DNA of 64,000 bases from Fidelibacterota bacterium (GTDB lineage: Bacteria > Fidelibacterota > UBA8477 > JABMPR01), in NCBI GenBank assembly GCA_018673925.1, contig JABHBL010000039.1, positions 19,446 to 83,445 of the forward strand. Direction: 5' to 3'. The position numbers were made by a program, and so were the translations under genes. A model generated the notes under the pieces. The model was not told where the DNA came from and searched no databases. It saw only the letters and a list, made by a program, of their open reading frames with translations. Each line of letters begins with the position of its first letter. Positions within the stretch are counted from its first letter, which is position 1. This document shows positions 42,679 through 50,655 of the stretch, piece after piece.

Positions 42679-44064
42679 TCAGGGCTGCATCAGAGTCTCA
42701 ATCTCTTGAATAGTTTTAGGTATAGACTGACTCAAAACACGGTGTCCCTTTGGTGTTACCAGCACATCATCCTCGATACGGACACCTATATTCCACCACT
42801 TCTGATCCACATCTTCAGACTCAATAATATAGATTCCTGGTTCGACGGTGAGAACCATCCCGGGTTTTAGTATGTGAGGTTTGCCATCATCTCCGACCCA
42901 ACCACCGGCATCATGGACATCTAAACCCAGCCAGTGTGAGGTACCGTGCATGAAAAATTTACGATATGCCTTTTCCTGAATCAGATCGGTTGGATCTCCT
43001 TCGAGCAAACCCAGATCAACGAGTCCAGATGTAATTACCTCAATTGCTCTTTCATGTGGGATACGCCAGGAAGTTCCTGGTTTAACCAATTCAATAGCTG
43101 CGTACTGCGCATCAAGGACGAGTTGATAGATAGCGCTTTGCTCGGAGCTGAATTTTCCGGAGATAGGTACAGTCCGGCTGATATCAGCTGAATAATAATT
43201 CCACTCGGCGCCTATGTCCATTAGCAACAGATCTCCAGCAAGGAGGGTGCCGTGATTGTCTTCATAATGTAGGTAGGTAGCATTTTTACCAGCCCCGACA
43301 ATGGAGGGAAATCCCATACGCTCGGCTCCACGCCTTGCGAAGCCATATTCGATGGCGGCTTGCACCTCATACTCAAAGCTCAAACCTGGAATCAATGGTA
43401 ATACTTCCTCCAGGGATTGATGAGTCACATCAATGGCTTTTTGCAAAGCATTAATTTCATGGTCTGATTTGATCAGGCGATATGATTTAAGAAGCGATGA
43501 TGCTTCCTGAACAATGCTGGGACGACTCCGGATGGATTTAAAATTTTCCTCAAACTCATGTTCAAAAACTAAGTCGCTGCCGTGTGAAATGACCAATCGC
43601 TCGTAGCCTTTGATAAGTTTTCCCAAATGGGTGTAAAAGTCCCCATAATCATAGGCTTGATCGATGCCAGGTAGCACCATGGCCTCATCAATACCAGCTT
43701 TGGGACCCGTCCAAACCTCCCTTTTTGGGATTCGAGGCAACACAAACATAGAAACCTCTTCGCCATTCTCTGAGTTTTCTTGTGGTGTCAGGAGCAATAC
43801 GCCCTGCATTTGAGTCCAACCTGTCAAATAAAAGAAATCCGAGTCTTGTCTATATGGAAATTCCACATCATGATTGCGTTGGTATTGGGGGGCAGTATGA
43901 AAGATTGCACAGGCGTCAAGTTCACGTAATTCTTCAAGAAAAACGGCTCTACGTCTGGCAAATTCATCTGAGGGGAGATTCTCTTTTTTTGACATGCTGC
44001 TGGCTGTGGTTCCACACACCAGCACAAGGACAAGGGTAACAATTAATTTTATTTGAGGGAGCAT
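42679..44064 (-). CDS. pepP: Exported Xaa-Pro aminopeptidase (M24B)
   Basis: 461 residues from the ATG at 44064, chosen for AAGGA seven bases upstream and because it starts a signal peptide (IKLIVTLVLVLVCGTTA); 26 more in-frame codons upstream look non-coding. N-terminal creatinase-like domain, then the pita-bread domain with the five metal ligands: Asp in LLMDIGAEW, Asp in SADISRT, His in HGTSHWLGLDVHD, Glu in TVEPGIY and Glu in VRIEDDVLVT. It removes N-terminal residues preceding proline. The export signal is unusual for PepP and suggests periplasmic peptide use. Confidence 0.92.
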   Translation of the reverse strand: MLPQIKLIVTLVLVLVCGTTASSMSKKENLPSDEFARRRAVFLEELRELDACAIFHTAPQYQRNHDVEFPYRQDSDFFYLTGWTQMQGVLLLTPQENSENGEEVSMFVLPRIPKREVWTGPKAGIDEAMVLPGIDQAYDYGDFYTHLGKLIKGYERLVISHGSDLVFEHEFEENFKSIRSRPSIVQEASSLLKSYRLIKSDHEINALQKAIDVTHQSLEEVLPLIPGLSFEYEVQAAIEYGFARRGAERMGFPSIVGAGKNATYLHYEDNHGTLLAGDLLLMDIGAEWNYYSADISRTVPISGKFSSEQSAIYQLVLDAQYAAIELVKPGTSWRIPHERAIEVITSGLVDLGLLEGDPTDLIQEKAYRKFFMHGTSHWLGLDVHDAGGWVGDDGKPHILKPGMVLTVEPGIYIIESEDVDQKWWNIGVRIEDDVLVTPKGHRVLSQSIPKTIQEIETLMQP

Positions 44065-44074
44065 GGAGATATCC

Positions 44075-44749
44075 TTATTCAATAATATGATATTGAGAAC
44101 GAGCAACTTTAACTGGCACGGCGTTGAAATGCCACCATTCAATGGAGATGGACTGAAAGCCAGCCTGAGTCATCACATCTCGCAGGAGATGGCGGTGATC
44201 GAGTTGCTCCTGAGTCAGTTTCTTCTCTTTCAGGAAACGAGCTTCGTGACGTGGTTGGGCCAACTTGCCAAAATAGTCAAAAGCAGTACCCATATCCAGG
44301 GGGACTCCATCGTTGGTGGCAATGGTAAGATCTACTGCAGACCCAAAATTATGGACTGATCCTCTATCAGGGTTTGCCACATAATCCTGGGATTTAGTAT
44401 TTACCACCAGAGCCCACATTTTGCGTTGTATAGAGCGCGGGCGGGCACCATCGTAGATCAACAGGGTTAATTCAGGGTGTGATTTTTTGAGTGAGTCCTG
44501 GGCTTGTTTAAGCATGGCTGCAGCCTTAGGCTGGAGATAGCAATTTTCCAATTCACCATAAGTATCTGATGAAAGGAAATTGTCTGAAGTGGAGTACTTT
44601 AATTCAACCAGAATATCTGGAGCCAGTGTGTGGATGTTCACCAGTCCTTGTTTTTGAAGCTGCTCCTCCAATGACAATTTCTGCCCTGCCAACAGAGGGA
44701 AGAGACAAATGAGAACAAGCAGGTTTATGTATGCAATTCGATTTTTCAT
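44075..44749 (-). CDS. D-alanyl-D-alanine dipeptidase, VanX/DdpX-like (M15D)
   Basis: 224 residues with a signal peptide (INLLVLICLFPLLAG). Zinc and catalytic motifs are intact: SVHNFGSAVDLTI (His and Asp ligands) and SIEWWHF (Glu base and His ligand); YDGARPRSIQRKMW holds the family Arg. VanX-type enzymes split D-Ala-D-Ala. An exported form next to an exported Xaa-Pro aminopeptidase, and no vanH/vanA genes, argue for peptidoglycan-fragment scavenging rather than glycopeptide resistance. Its start overlaps the mpg stop by four bases. Confidence 0.92.
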   Translation of the reverse strand: MKNRIAYINLLVLICLFPLLAGQKLSLEEQLQKQGLVNIHTLAPDILVELKYSTSDNFLSSDTYGELENCYLQPKAAAMLKQAQDSLKKSHPELTLLIYDGARPRSIQRKMWALVVNTKSQDYVANPDRGSVHNFGSAVDLTIATNDGVPLDMGTAFDYFGKLAQPRHEARFLKEKKLTQEQLDHRHLLRDVMTQAGFQSISIEWWHFNAVPVKVARSQYHIIE

Positions 44750-45435
44750 GGCTTCAAGATAGTGTAATCTCTCCCCATCTGAAAGTTTCGAACTCGCAGC
44801 GGGTTTTTTGTGCAGAAATCTACATAGCGCATGTCAATAAACCGATATGGCAGATGAGCATCCCTCGCTGGAGGTATTCCCAACCGCCTGGTTTGAATGA
44901 TCTTTTCGGGAAAATAGTAATCATCCCAGAGCTCCAGTAAGTTTGGGGTCAATTGTTTAGTATCCCAATCACTTACTTTGAGGTTAAGCGATTTGCAGAG
45001 CAGGGTTTGTCCTGCACAAAGTTTGGCGATGGAGCGCCTGCTGCCATTTCGATTTGGATTGTTGCTCTGCATGACCTTTCGGGTGTCGATAGCATCATCT
45101 TTCAGAAATATTGGGTATCCTGATTTGATAAGTACAGCATTTCCCTCACCCTGACAGGAAAAATTGAGAGAATCACCACCTCGAGCATAATACATATATA
45201 TAGTGCCGGGAGACATGAAGAGAGCCTTCCGCTTTTTTGTGTATCCCAGAGAAGAGTGGCTGGCCTTTTCTTTGCGATAATAGGCTTCTGTCTCGATGAT
45301 TCTAACCATGAGCCAATTTGTGGAATGAGGGACAGCAATGATTTTTCCAAGGAGCGATTGAGCTACATGAATTGGTTCGTGGTTAAAAAAACTTTGGCCT
45401 ATTGATTCCTTAGGCAATTGCATGAGATATTCCAT
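44746..45435 (-). CDS. mpg: DNA-3-methyladenine glycosylase (AAG/Mpg family)
   Basis: 229 residues. AAG-family motifs in order: LLGKIIAV, VRIIETEAYYRKEKASHSS (with the catalytic Glu), ALFMSPGTIYMYYARGG and NAVLIKSGYPI, then the RLGIPPARD and LPYRFID segment near the C terminus. The enzyme flips and excises alkylated purines from DNA. It is the first gene of a same-strand run reaching toward the fab cluster. The usual YYGMHYCLN-type segment reads YYARGGDSLNF, a divergent but recognisable version. Confidence 0.88.
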   Translation of the reverse strand: MEYLMQLPKESIGQSFFNHEPIHVAQSLLGKIIAVPHSTNWLMVRIIETEAYYRKEKASHSSLGYTKKRKALFMSPGTIYMYYARGGDSLNFSCQGEGNAVLIKSGYPIFLKDDAIDTRKVMQSNNPNRNGSRRSIAKLCAGQTLLCKSLNLKVSDWDTKQLTPNLLELWDDYYFPEKIIQTRRLGIPPARDAHLPYRFIDMRYVDFCTKNPLRVRNFQMGRDYTILKP

Positions 45436-45747
45436 GCCTCAATATTTCCTCCAAATCAGGTTCTGGCAAATGAATCTATGTTGGAAGGTGGATATAAATA
45501 TTACCATTTTTGTCACTCTCAGTTGCGAGAAGTAGTTCTCGAAAATCAGAGAAATGGCGTGGAATAACTAGTTTACAAAATAAATACTCGCCAAAATCAG
45601 CAGATTTGAAGCGCGATTAATGTTTCAGGAAGAAATTTATTTGCGACAGTTCTCCCCAATTGGCCTAAATGCGAGTCATTAGCAGTTACGCCGGTGTTTT
45701 GGCACACCCTTTGTAAATACCGTATTTCAGAATACAGAAAAAAATAA
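45436..45747. other. Divergent intergenic region, mpg / cytochrome locus
   Basis: 312 bases between the divergent mpg and merR-like genes, A/T-rich, with no credible ORF. It should hold both promoters. The only structured element I see is the 14-bp palindrome at 45722-45735. Confidence 0.6.
45722..45735 (+). promoter_or_regulatory. Palindrome upstream of MerR-like gene
   Basis: GTATTTCAGAATAC, with perfect arms GTATT/AATAC, 12 bases before the ATG at 45748. MerR proteins bind such dyads between promoter elements, so it could be an autoregulatory site. I cannot confirm flanking -35 and -10 boxes with a 19-base spacing. Confidence 0.35.
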
Positions 45748-46218
45748 ATGAGCATAAATCCAAATACGACGCCATCAGCTGATCCTTCCGGGGGTGAAGA
45801 ACTTTATACACCGCGGGAAGTAGCTCAACGGCTGAACCTTTCTGTAGAGAGCCTTCGTTTGTATGAACGTGAGGGCTTGCTCGTTCCCTACAAGCTGGAT
45901 TCTGGCCACAGACGCTATACTGATTCTGATATTGAATGGATCACCTGTATTCAAAAACAGATACATGAGAACAAGCTGAATTTTGCTGGCATCCGCTACA
46001 TTCTTTCAATGTTGCCATGTCACGAAATGAAACCCTGTTGCCTGGAAGACTATCAAACTTGTCCGGCCGGAGATAGAAGTTGCAGACCTTGTTGGGACTT
46101 TGATGATACGCCTTGTCGGAGCAAAGGAGAAAATTGTAGAACCTGTGTTGTTTATCAGCAGGTCCTCAATGTTGAAAACCTCAAAAAAATATTATCGGTG
46201 AAATTCAAATGCGATTAA
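45748..46218 (+). CDS. MerR-family regulator with cysteine-rich C-terminal domain
   Basis: 156 residues. The N-terminal winged HTH is clear: LYTPREVAQRLNLSVESLRLYEREGLLVPYKLDSGHRRYTDSDIEWI. After the dimer helix (about 65-90), residues 90-156 contain ten Cys (LPCHEMKPCC, TCPAGDRSCRPCW, TPCRSKGENCRTC and a Cys next to the C terminus), plus one in the linker. That density suggests a metal or Fe-S redox sensor. Its stop overlaps the start of the first cytochrome gene by 10 bases, so it is the probable local regulator of the electron-transfer cluster. The effector is unknown. Confidence 0.85.
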   Translation: MSINPNTTPSADPSGGEELYTPREVAQRLNLSVESLRLYEREGLLVPYKLDSGHRRYTDSDIEWITCIQKQIHENKLNFAGIRYILSMLPCHEMKPCCLEDYQTCPAGDRSCRPCWDFDDTPCRSKGENCRTCVVYQQVLNVENLKKILSVKFKCD

Positions 46219-47777
46219 TAAAACAATTTTCGATAGCCATTTTATTGTTAATGAGCATCTCCTTCTGGAGCTGCGACGCTATCAATCCAGCGGATGATGG
46301 TGATTTAACAGATTATACATGTGAAGGCTGTCATACGAATAGAAATGCATTATCAAATGTGATAGATGCCTTAAATCTTGATCCGCCTGACGAAGGTCAT
46401 GCGGCGCCTGGCTGAGGTGGCGGAGCGGTACCGTTGGTACTCACGGATAAGGTTTTAATTAGAATCAATGCCACACGCGGTGTGAACTCTTTCACTGATA
46501 TTGACCCCACTCACGCAGTCATTGGTTGCGCAGGATGTCATGGTGGAAACTCACTAGTTGATGCAGTTGATGATACCTCTGCTTTTCGGGCTGCTCATGA
46601 GGGCATGATGCGAGATCCTTCTGCCATTGGTGAACTTGGTTGTAGCGGTGGAAGCTGTCACGCTGATATTGTCGCTCGCAATGAGACCAGCATGCATAGT
46701 AATCTCTGGGGAGAGAAGGCACATGTTGCCCTGAGGAATGGTTACGAATCCTTTGAATCTTGTCCCTCTGAAATTCAGGATGGATTTGCTAAGGATTGTA
46801 ATAGCTGCCACACGACTTGTGGACAGTGTCACATTAGTCGCCCCCATGCTGCTGGAGGTGGATTCCTTGAACAACGCGTGGGCTATAGTCACAAATTTTT
46901 ACCCACACCTAGCGAAGAAAACGTATGTACAGCCTGTCATGGTTCCCGTGTCGGTGACGACTGGAACGCCAATCAAGATCGTGTGCCAGGAAATGTTCCT
47001 GATGTTCACAATGATTTTGGTTATACCTGTTTAGACTGTCATACCGAAGACATGCATGGCGAGGGTGAAACAGATGCCCAGTATACTTCTCGATATCAGG
47101 TAGCAGATCTTCCTGATTGTGTAGATTGTCACACTGTTGATGCAGACGACAATGCCTATCATATCAGGCATTGGCCCAATGGAGATGCTTCTGATGGCGC
47201 TGACCTGGCCTGCTTCGTATGTCATTCCCAACAGTATAACAACTGTAATACCTGTCATGCTGGCTCATGGAAAAATGAATATGAGGCCGACAATTCGGAT
47301 GAATACCGAGTCTATCCGCAATTCAAAATCGGTCGTAACCCCTATTACGGTGAAGCCAATCATCCACATACTGATGAAGCCTGGATCACTGTAAGACACG
47401 TACCAGTATCCCCAGATGCCTTTAAAAACTGGAACATTGATTCTTGGGATTTACATGATCTATCTGCGGTAAAAAATATGGAGACCTGGAAATATGCCAG
47501 CCCCCATAATATTCAACGTTGGACTGAGAGAACCCTGGCTGATACAAACTGGGCTAGCAGTTCCACCCAGGATTATACAACAGATGATTGTTATACGAAT
47601 TGCCACATGCACGGAGATGTCGGAGCATATACGGCAGTGAATGATGCGCTTTATTTAATAGATGAAAATATGGAGAGCGATATTACCAATGATGATTTGA
47701 GTGACGAGATCCCATTCAACACACTTACGAGTTTGGGCCGCATGTCAAATGGTAATTATTGTTCTGCCTGTCATTAG
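46209..47777 (+). CDS. Dodecaheme c-type cytochrome lipoprotein with one in-frame UGA (codon 69)
   Basis: A single frame runs from the ATG at 46209 to the stop at 47777 (522 codons), broken only by TGA at 46413-46415. The first part supplies the lipoprotein signal (ILLLMSISFWSC) and heme motif CEGCH. The second supplies nine CXXCH motifs, one CX4CH (46641) and one CX3CH (47589), but has no start or signal of its own. Both parts are needed for a matured cytochrome. UGA is read as stop elsewhere in the window, so it is a selenocysteine codon, a nonsense mutation or an assembly error. A hairpin GTACC-GTT-GGTAC starts 12 bases after the UGA. Likely periplasmic or outer-surface electron carrier. 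Confidence 0.75.
46413..46440 (+). promoter_or_regulatory. In-frame UGA with downstream hairpin, SECIS candidate
   Basis: UGA at 46413-46415; stem GTACC (46428-46432), loop GTT, stem GGTAC (46436-46440). The loop starts 18 bases after the UGA and its first base is G, in the range described for bacterial SECIS elements. The stem is only five or six pairs, so this is suggestive only. Confidence 0.3.
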
Positions 47778-47823
47778 TAAATAGTCAATTGAAAACAAGT
47801 TAACAAAGCCACGAGGAGGTAAG

Positions 47824-48777
47824 ATGAAACTTGATTGGAGACTAGTATTGGTAATGGTGTTATCACTAGGACTTATGGTAAGTTGTGAGGACACTGATGA
47901 TGAAGAAACCGTAACCGCTTTTGAAACCTTATCACAGTATATGGTTGATAATTCCTATGATGCAGATGTTGTCATCGCTGACTGGATTACAACTGCTGCA
48001 AACGTTACAGGTAACGAAGCTAACTACTTTATCGTAGATATCCGCGCAGCTGACAAATATGCTGAAGGACATATCCCCGGTGCAGTAAATAGTACTTATG
48101 CTGATATCCTAACTACTGTTGAAGCACAAAACACGAATGATCTTCCTGTTCTGGTAGCTTGCTACTCAGGTCAGTCAGCAGCACATGCTGTTGTTGCTCT
48201 TCGTCTTAGTGGATACACAGACGCAAAAACCCTGAAATGGGGAATGAGTGGCTGGGCCATGCAGTTTGATAGCTGGTCAGGCAATGTTGCCAGTATTGGC
48301 GTAGATCACGCTAACTGGTCGACAGCAGCTCCTCCTGCATTACTTTCAGGTATGGATGATCCAGAAATTGACACTGACTTGACAGATGGTGCCGCCATTC
48401 TTGCAGAACGTGTTGATGCTATTCTTGCTGGTTTCAAGGGAACACCTTCAGCTACAATCATTGAAGCTCCTGAGAACTATCAGATCAATAACTTCTGGGG
48501 ATTGACTGACTGGGATCATTATGGTCATATTGACGGTGCATATCAGGTAACTCCTGGTACACTGACAATTGCCAACGATGGTCTTGACATTCTTGATCCT
48601 TCACAGACAATCGTTACTTATTGCTGGACAGGTCAGACTTCATCTATGATGACAGCCTGGTTGACAGCACTTGGATATGATGCTACCAGCTTGAAGTTTG
48701 GTGCAAATTCAATGATCTATTCAGCACTCGAGAGCCACAAATGGTCTGCTTTGACTGCTGACTTACCAATGGATTAG
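47824..48777 (+). CDS. Tandem-rhodanese lipoprotein, ExtH-like in context
   Basis: 317 residues; strong AGGAGG ribosome site; lipobox LMVSC at about residue 21. First rhodanese domain about 65-160 with FIVDIRAADKYAEGHIPGAVN and active-site loop ACYSGQSAA; second about 215-310 with HYGHIDGAYQVTP and loop TYCWTGQTSS. Both candidate Cys are present. Rhodaneses carry sulfane sulfur, or selenium, on this Cys. A rhodanese-like lipoprotein beside multiheme cytochromes and a barrel is the layout of the Geobacter ExtHIJKL conduit; the parallel is from gene context, not alignment. A terminator-like hairpin follows 53 bases after the stop. Confidence 0.88.
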   Translation: MKLDWRLVLVMVLSLGLMVSCEDTDDEETVTAFETLSQYMVDNSYDADVVIADWITTAANVTGNEANYFIVDIRAADKYAEGHIPGAVNSTYADILTTVEAQNTNDLPVLVACYSGQSAAHAVVALRLSGYTDAKTLKWGMSGWAMQFDSWSGNVASIGVDHANWSTAAPPALLSGMDDPEIDTDLTDGAAILAERVDAILAGFKGTPSATIIEAPENYQINNFWGLTDWDHYGHIDGAYQVTPGTLTIANDGLDILDPSQTIVTYCWTGQTSSMMTAWLTALGYDATSLKFGANSMIYSALESHKWSALTADLPMD

Positions 48778-48797
48778 TTTATATTCATTGAACCAAT

Positions 48798-49658
48798 TTG
48801 AATAATACGTATTCATATCGATTAAGTAGAGGGGGCCGAATTCTATTCGGCTCCCTTTTATTGACTAGCTTTCTTTTCGGACAGCTCACATTTCCTGATG
48901 TTAAAAATCCACACGGGAGTGAGGACTGTTCATTTTGTCATACTGCACCACTTGAAGCAAGCGCAGCCAATCTAAAAAAAGATGTCTGTGTTCAGTGCCA
49001 TGCTGCAGCATCGATAAATGATATGATTCATCCGCTTCAAAACGTCAACCCCAAATCTGAGAAGATGTCCATCCCAACAAGCTTTAAATTGGACGCTGAC
49101 GGGAGTTTGGGCTGCCTAACCTGTCATCAGGTCGCCTGCAAAATTGATCGCTCCAACAGGACCTTCCTAAGGGGTGGACCTTATAAACGTGAGATCGATT
49201 TTTGTTATAATTGTCATAGCAAATCAGACTACAAGAAGATGAATCCACACAAGCAGGTACAATCGGATGGTAGTATCGACAATTCAACCTGTTTACAATG
49301 TCACATTAAGCAACCCAGTAAAGATGATCACCCAACTATTGCCCGAGAGATGCAGCTGGATATGACTGCGACCTGCAACAAGTGTCACTCTCTCCATTCC
49401 CATGAACAAAATCATCAGGGCAAAAATATTGAATTATCCAAAAAAGCGACCGTAAAACGCTTTAGTGAGACACAACAAAAATTTGGGCTTACCCTGCCCC
49501 TTTCCCAGGATAATCTTATTCAATGCAACACCTGTCATTACACTCATAACCGGGGGACCCTCGCTGCCGATCAGGTGGTCTACGAGGGTGACGGAGAGAA
49601 CCAGCGTTTCTTACGCCTATCAAAAGAGAACTTGTGCTATGCCTGCCACGATCTATAG
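48798..49658 (+). CDS. Octaheme c-type cytochrome
   Basis: 286 residues. No ATG or GTG is available; the TTG at 48798 is the likely start, and RGGRILFGSLLLTSFLFG forms the signal peptide. Eight CXXCH motifs (CSFCH, CVQCH, CLTCH, CYNCH, CLQCH, CNKCH, CNTCH, CYACH). Several scattered His could be distal ligands. The coding region of the signal peptide is itself a terminator-like hairpin (48831-48862), suggesting attenuation of everything downstream. It overlaps the next gene by 20 bases. Probable periplasmic electron carrier. Confidence 0.85.
   Translation: MNNTYSYRLSRGGRILFGSLLLTSFLFGQLTFPDVKNPHGSEDCSFCHTAPLEASAANLKKDVCVQCHAAASINDMIHPLQNVNPKSEKMSIPTSFKLDADGSLGCLTCHQVACKIDRSNRTFLRGGPYKREIDFCYNCHSKSDYKKMNPHKQVQSDGSIDNSTCLQCHIKQPSKDDHPTIAREMQLDMTATCNKCHSLHSHEQNHQGKNIELSKKATVKRFSETQQKFGLTLPLSQDNLIQCNTCHYTHNRGTLAADQVVYEGDGENQRFLRLSKENLCYACHDL
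48828..48862 (+). terminator. Terminator-like hairpin inside the octaheme signal-peptide region
   Basis: GGGGGCCGAAT (48831-48841), loop TCT, ATTCGGCTCCC (48845-48855), then TTTTATT. The stem has eleven pairs with one G-T, plus A/T pairs outside. It follows the rhodanese stop by 53 bases, yet also encodes RGGRILFGSLLL of the next protein. It can act as terminator for the upstream unit or as an attenuator for the downstream one. Confidence 0.8.
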
Positions 49659-50655
49659 ACATTCAATTCTAGTACTTTTGCTTGTGATGCTGACTGCACT
49701 TTCTGCGCCGGCACAGCAGGCGGATGCTGAAAACTGTAATCTCTGCCATAGTTTGGCATTGCTGGGAATTGCGACACCTTCGGATGGATTACGAAGTTTT
49801 GAAGTTACAGCTGAAGCCTACAGCCATTCAACCCACAGAAATGTCATCTGTAGAGATTGCCATACAGATATCAACGTCTTTCCCCATCCAGAAGAAGTTG
49901 CCACGGTTGAATGCTACAAGGCCTGTCACATTACAAAACCATTTGCCCTCACAGGCTACTCACACGCTGAGCAAGCGGATGCCCATGCCATCAGTGCCCA
50001 CGGTTTCAATTCTGAGTATTCAGCAGAAAAAAATGAGGCTAAACCTGATTGCAAGTATTGTCACTCCAATACATTCAGGAATATCATCAAGGATGAGGTC
50101 TTGGAATCGAACAGTCAGCACTGTGCACGATGTCATGAAGGTGATGGACTTGCCGGGGTTATCCTTCATGTCAGCTCCCATTCTGGTCATCGCACAGCTG
50201 AAGCCTCCATTGATGTGGTTGAACTGTGTTCTTCCTGCCATGCTGACCAGGGTCATATGAAACAGTTTGATGTAAACCTTACTCAGGTTTCGGGATATGA
50301 ACGGCATTTTCATGGAAAGGCTCTCAAACGTGGTATGAACGAAGTGGCCAACTGCATGGACTGTCACCGCAACCATCTCAACCTTCCTGCAGATGATCCG
50401 AACTCGAGCATTCACCCCAATAATATTCAACAGACCTGTAGTTCAAATGCCTATTGTCATTCTGATGCTACGGCTAAATTTGCGGTTTCTGCAATTCACT
50501 CAGAACCTACCACTCAAAATAATCCCATCCTCTTCTTCGTAGAATGGGGATTCATCATATTAACCGCTGGAACTATGGCTCTGCTCTTTGCCCACATCTT
50601 TCTCGATTTTGGACGCTGGGTTGGTGATATCTGGATGCGGAGGAAAGAAAAATGA
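49639..50655 (+). CDS. Membrane-anchored octaheme c-type cytochrome
   Basis: 338 residues from the ATG at 49639; upstream in-frame codons belong to the preceding gene's region. Signal peptide ILVLLLVMLTALSAPA. Heme motifs: six CXXCH (CNLCH, CRDCH, CKYCH, CARCH, CSSCH, CMDCH), one CX3CH (49912) and one CX5CH (50437). A C-terminal TM helix (FFVEWGFIILTAGTMALLFAHIFLDF) anchors it. The next gene encodes a b-type cytochrome with a four-base overlap. Together they look like a split version of the fused protein at 62147, a quinol-oxidising entry module. Confidence 0.85.
   Translation: MPATIYRHSILVLLLVMLTALSAPAQQADAENCNLCHSLALLGIATPSDGLRSFEVTAEAYSHSTHRNVICRDCHTDINVFPHPEEVATVECYKACHITKPFALTGYSHAEQADAHAISAHGFNSEYSAEKNEAKPDCKYCHSNTFRNIIKDEVLESNSQHCARCHEGDGLAGVILHVSSHSGHRTAEASIDVVELCSSCHADQGHMKQFDVNLTQVSGYERHFHGKALKRGMNEVANCMDCHRNHLNLPADDPNSSIHPNNIQQTCSSNAYCHSDATAKFAVSAIHSEPTTQNNPILFFVEWGFIILTAGTMALLFAHIFLDFGRWVGDIWMRRKEK

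Noticed and set aside
44075..44749. Vancomycin-resistance gene vanX
   Set aside because: No vanA/vanH/vanR/vanS neighbours and an export signal; the context fits a nutritional dipeptidase.
46413..46415. General reassignment of UGA to Gly (as in some candidate phyla)
   Set aside because: Many intact genes in the window end with TGA, including several with four-base ATGA overlaps, so UGA is a normal stop here.
46434..47777. Second half of the 12-heme cytochrome as an independent gene starting at TTG 46434
   Set aside because: No ribosome site and no signal peptide; a c-type cytochrome could not be exported or matured from that start.
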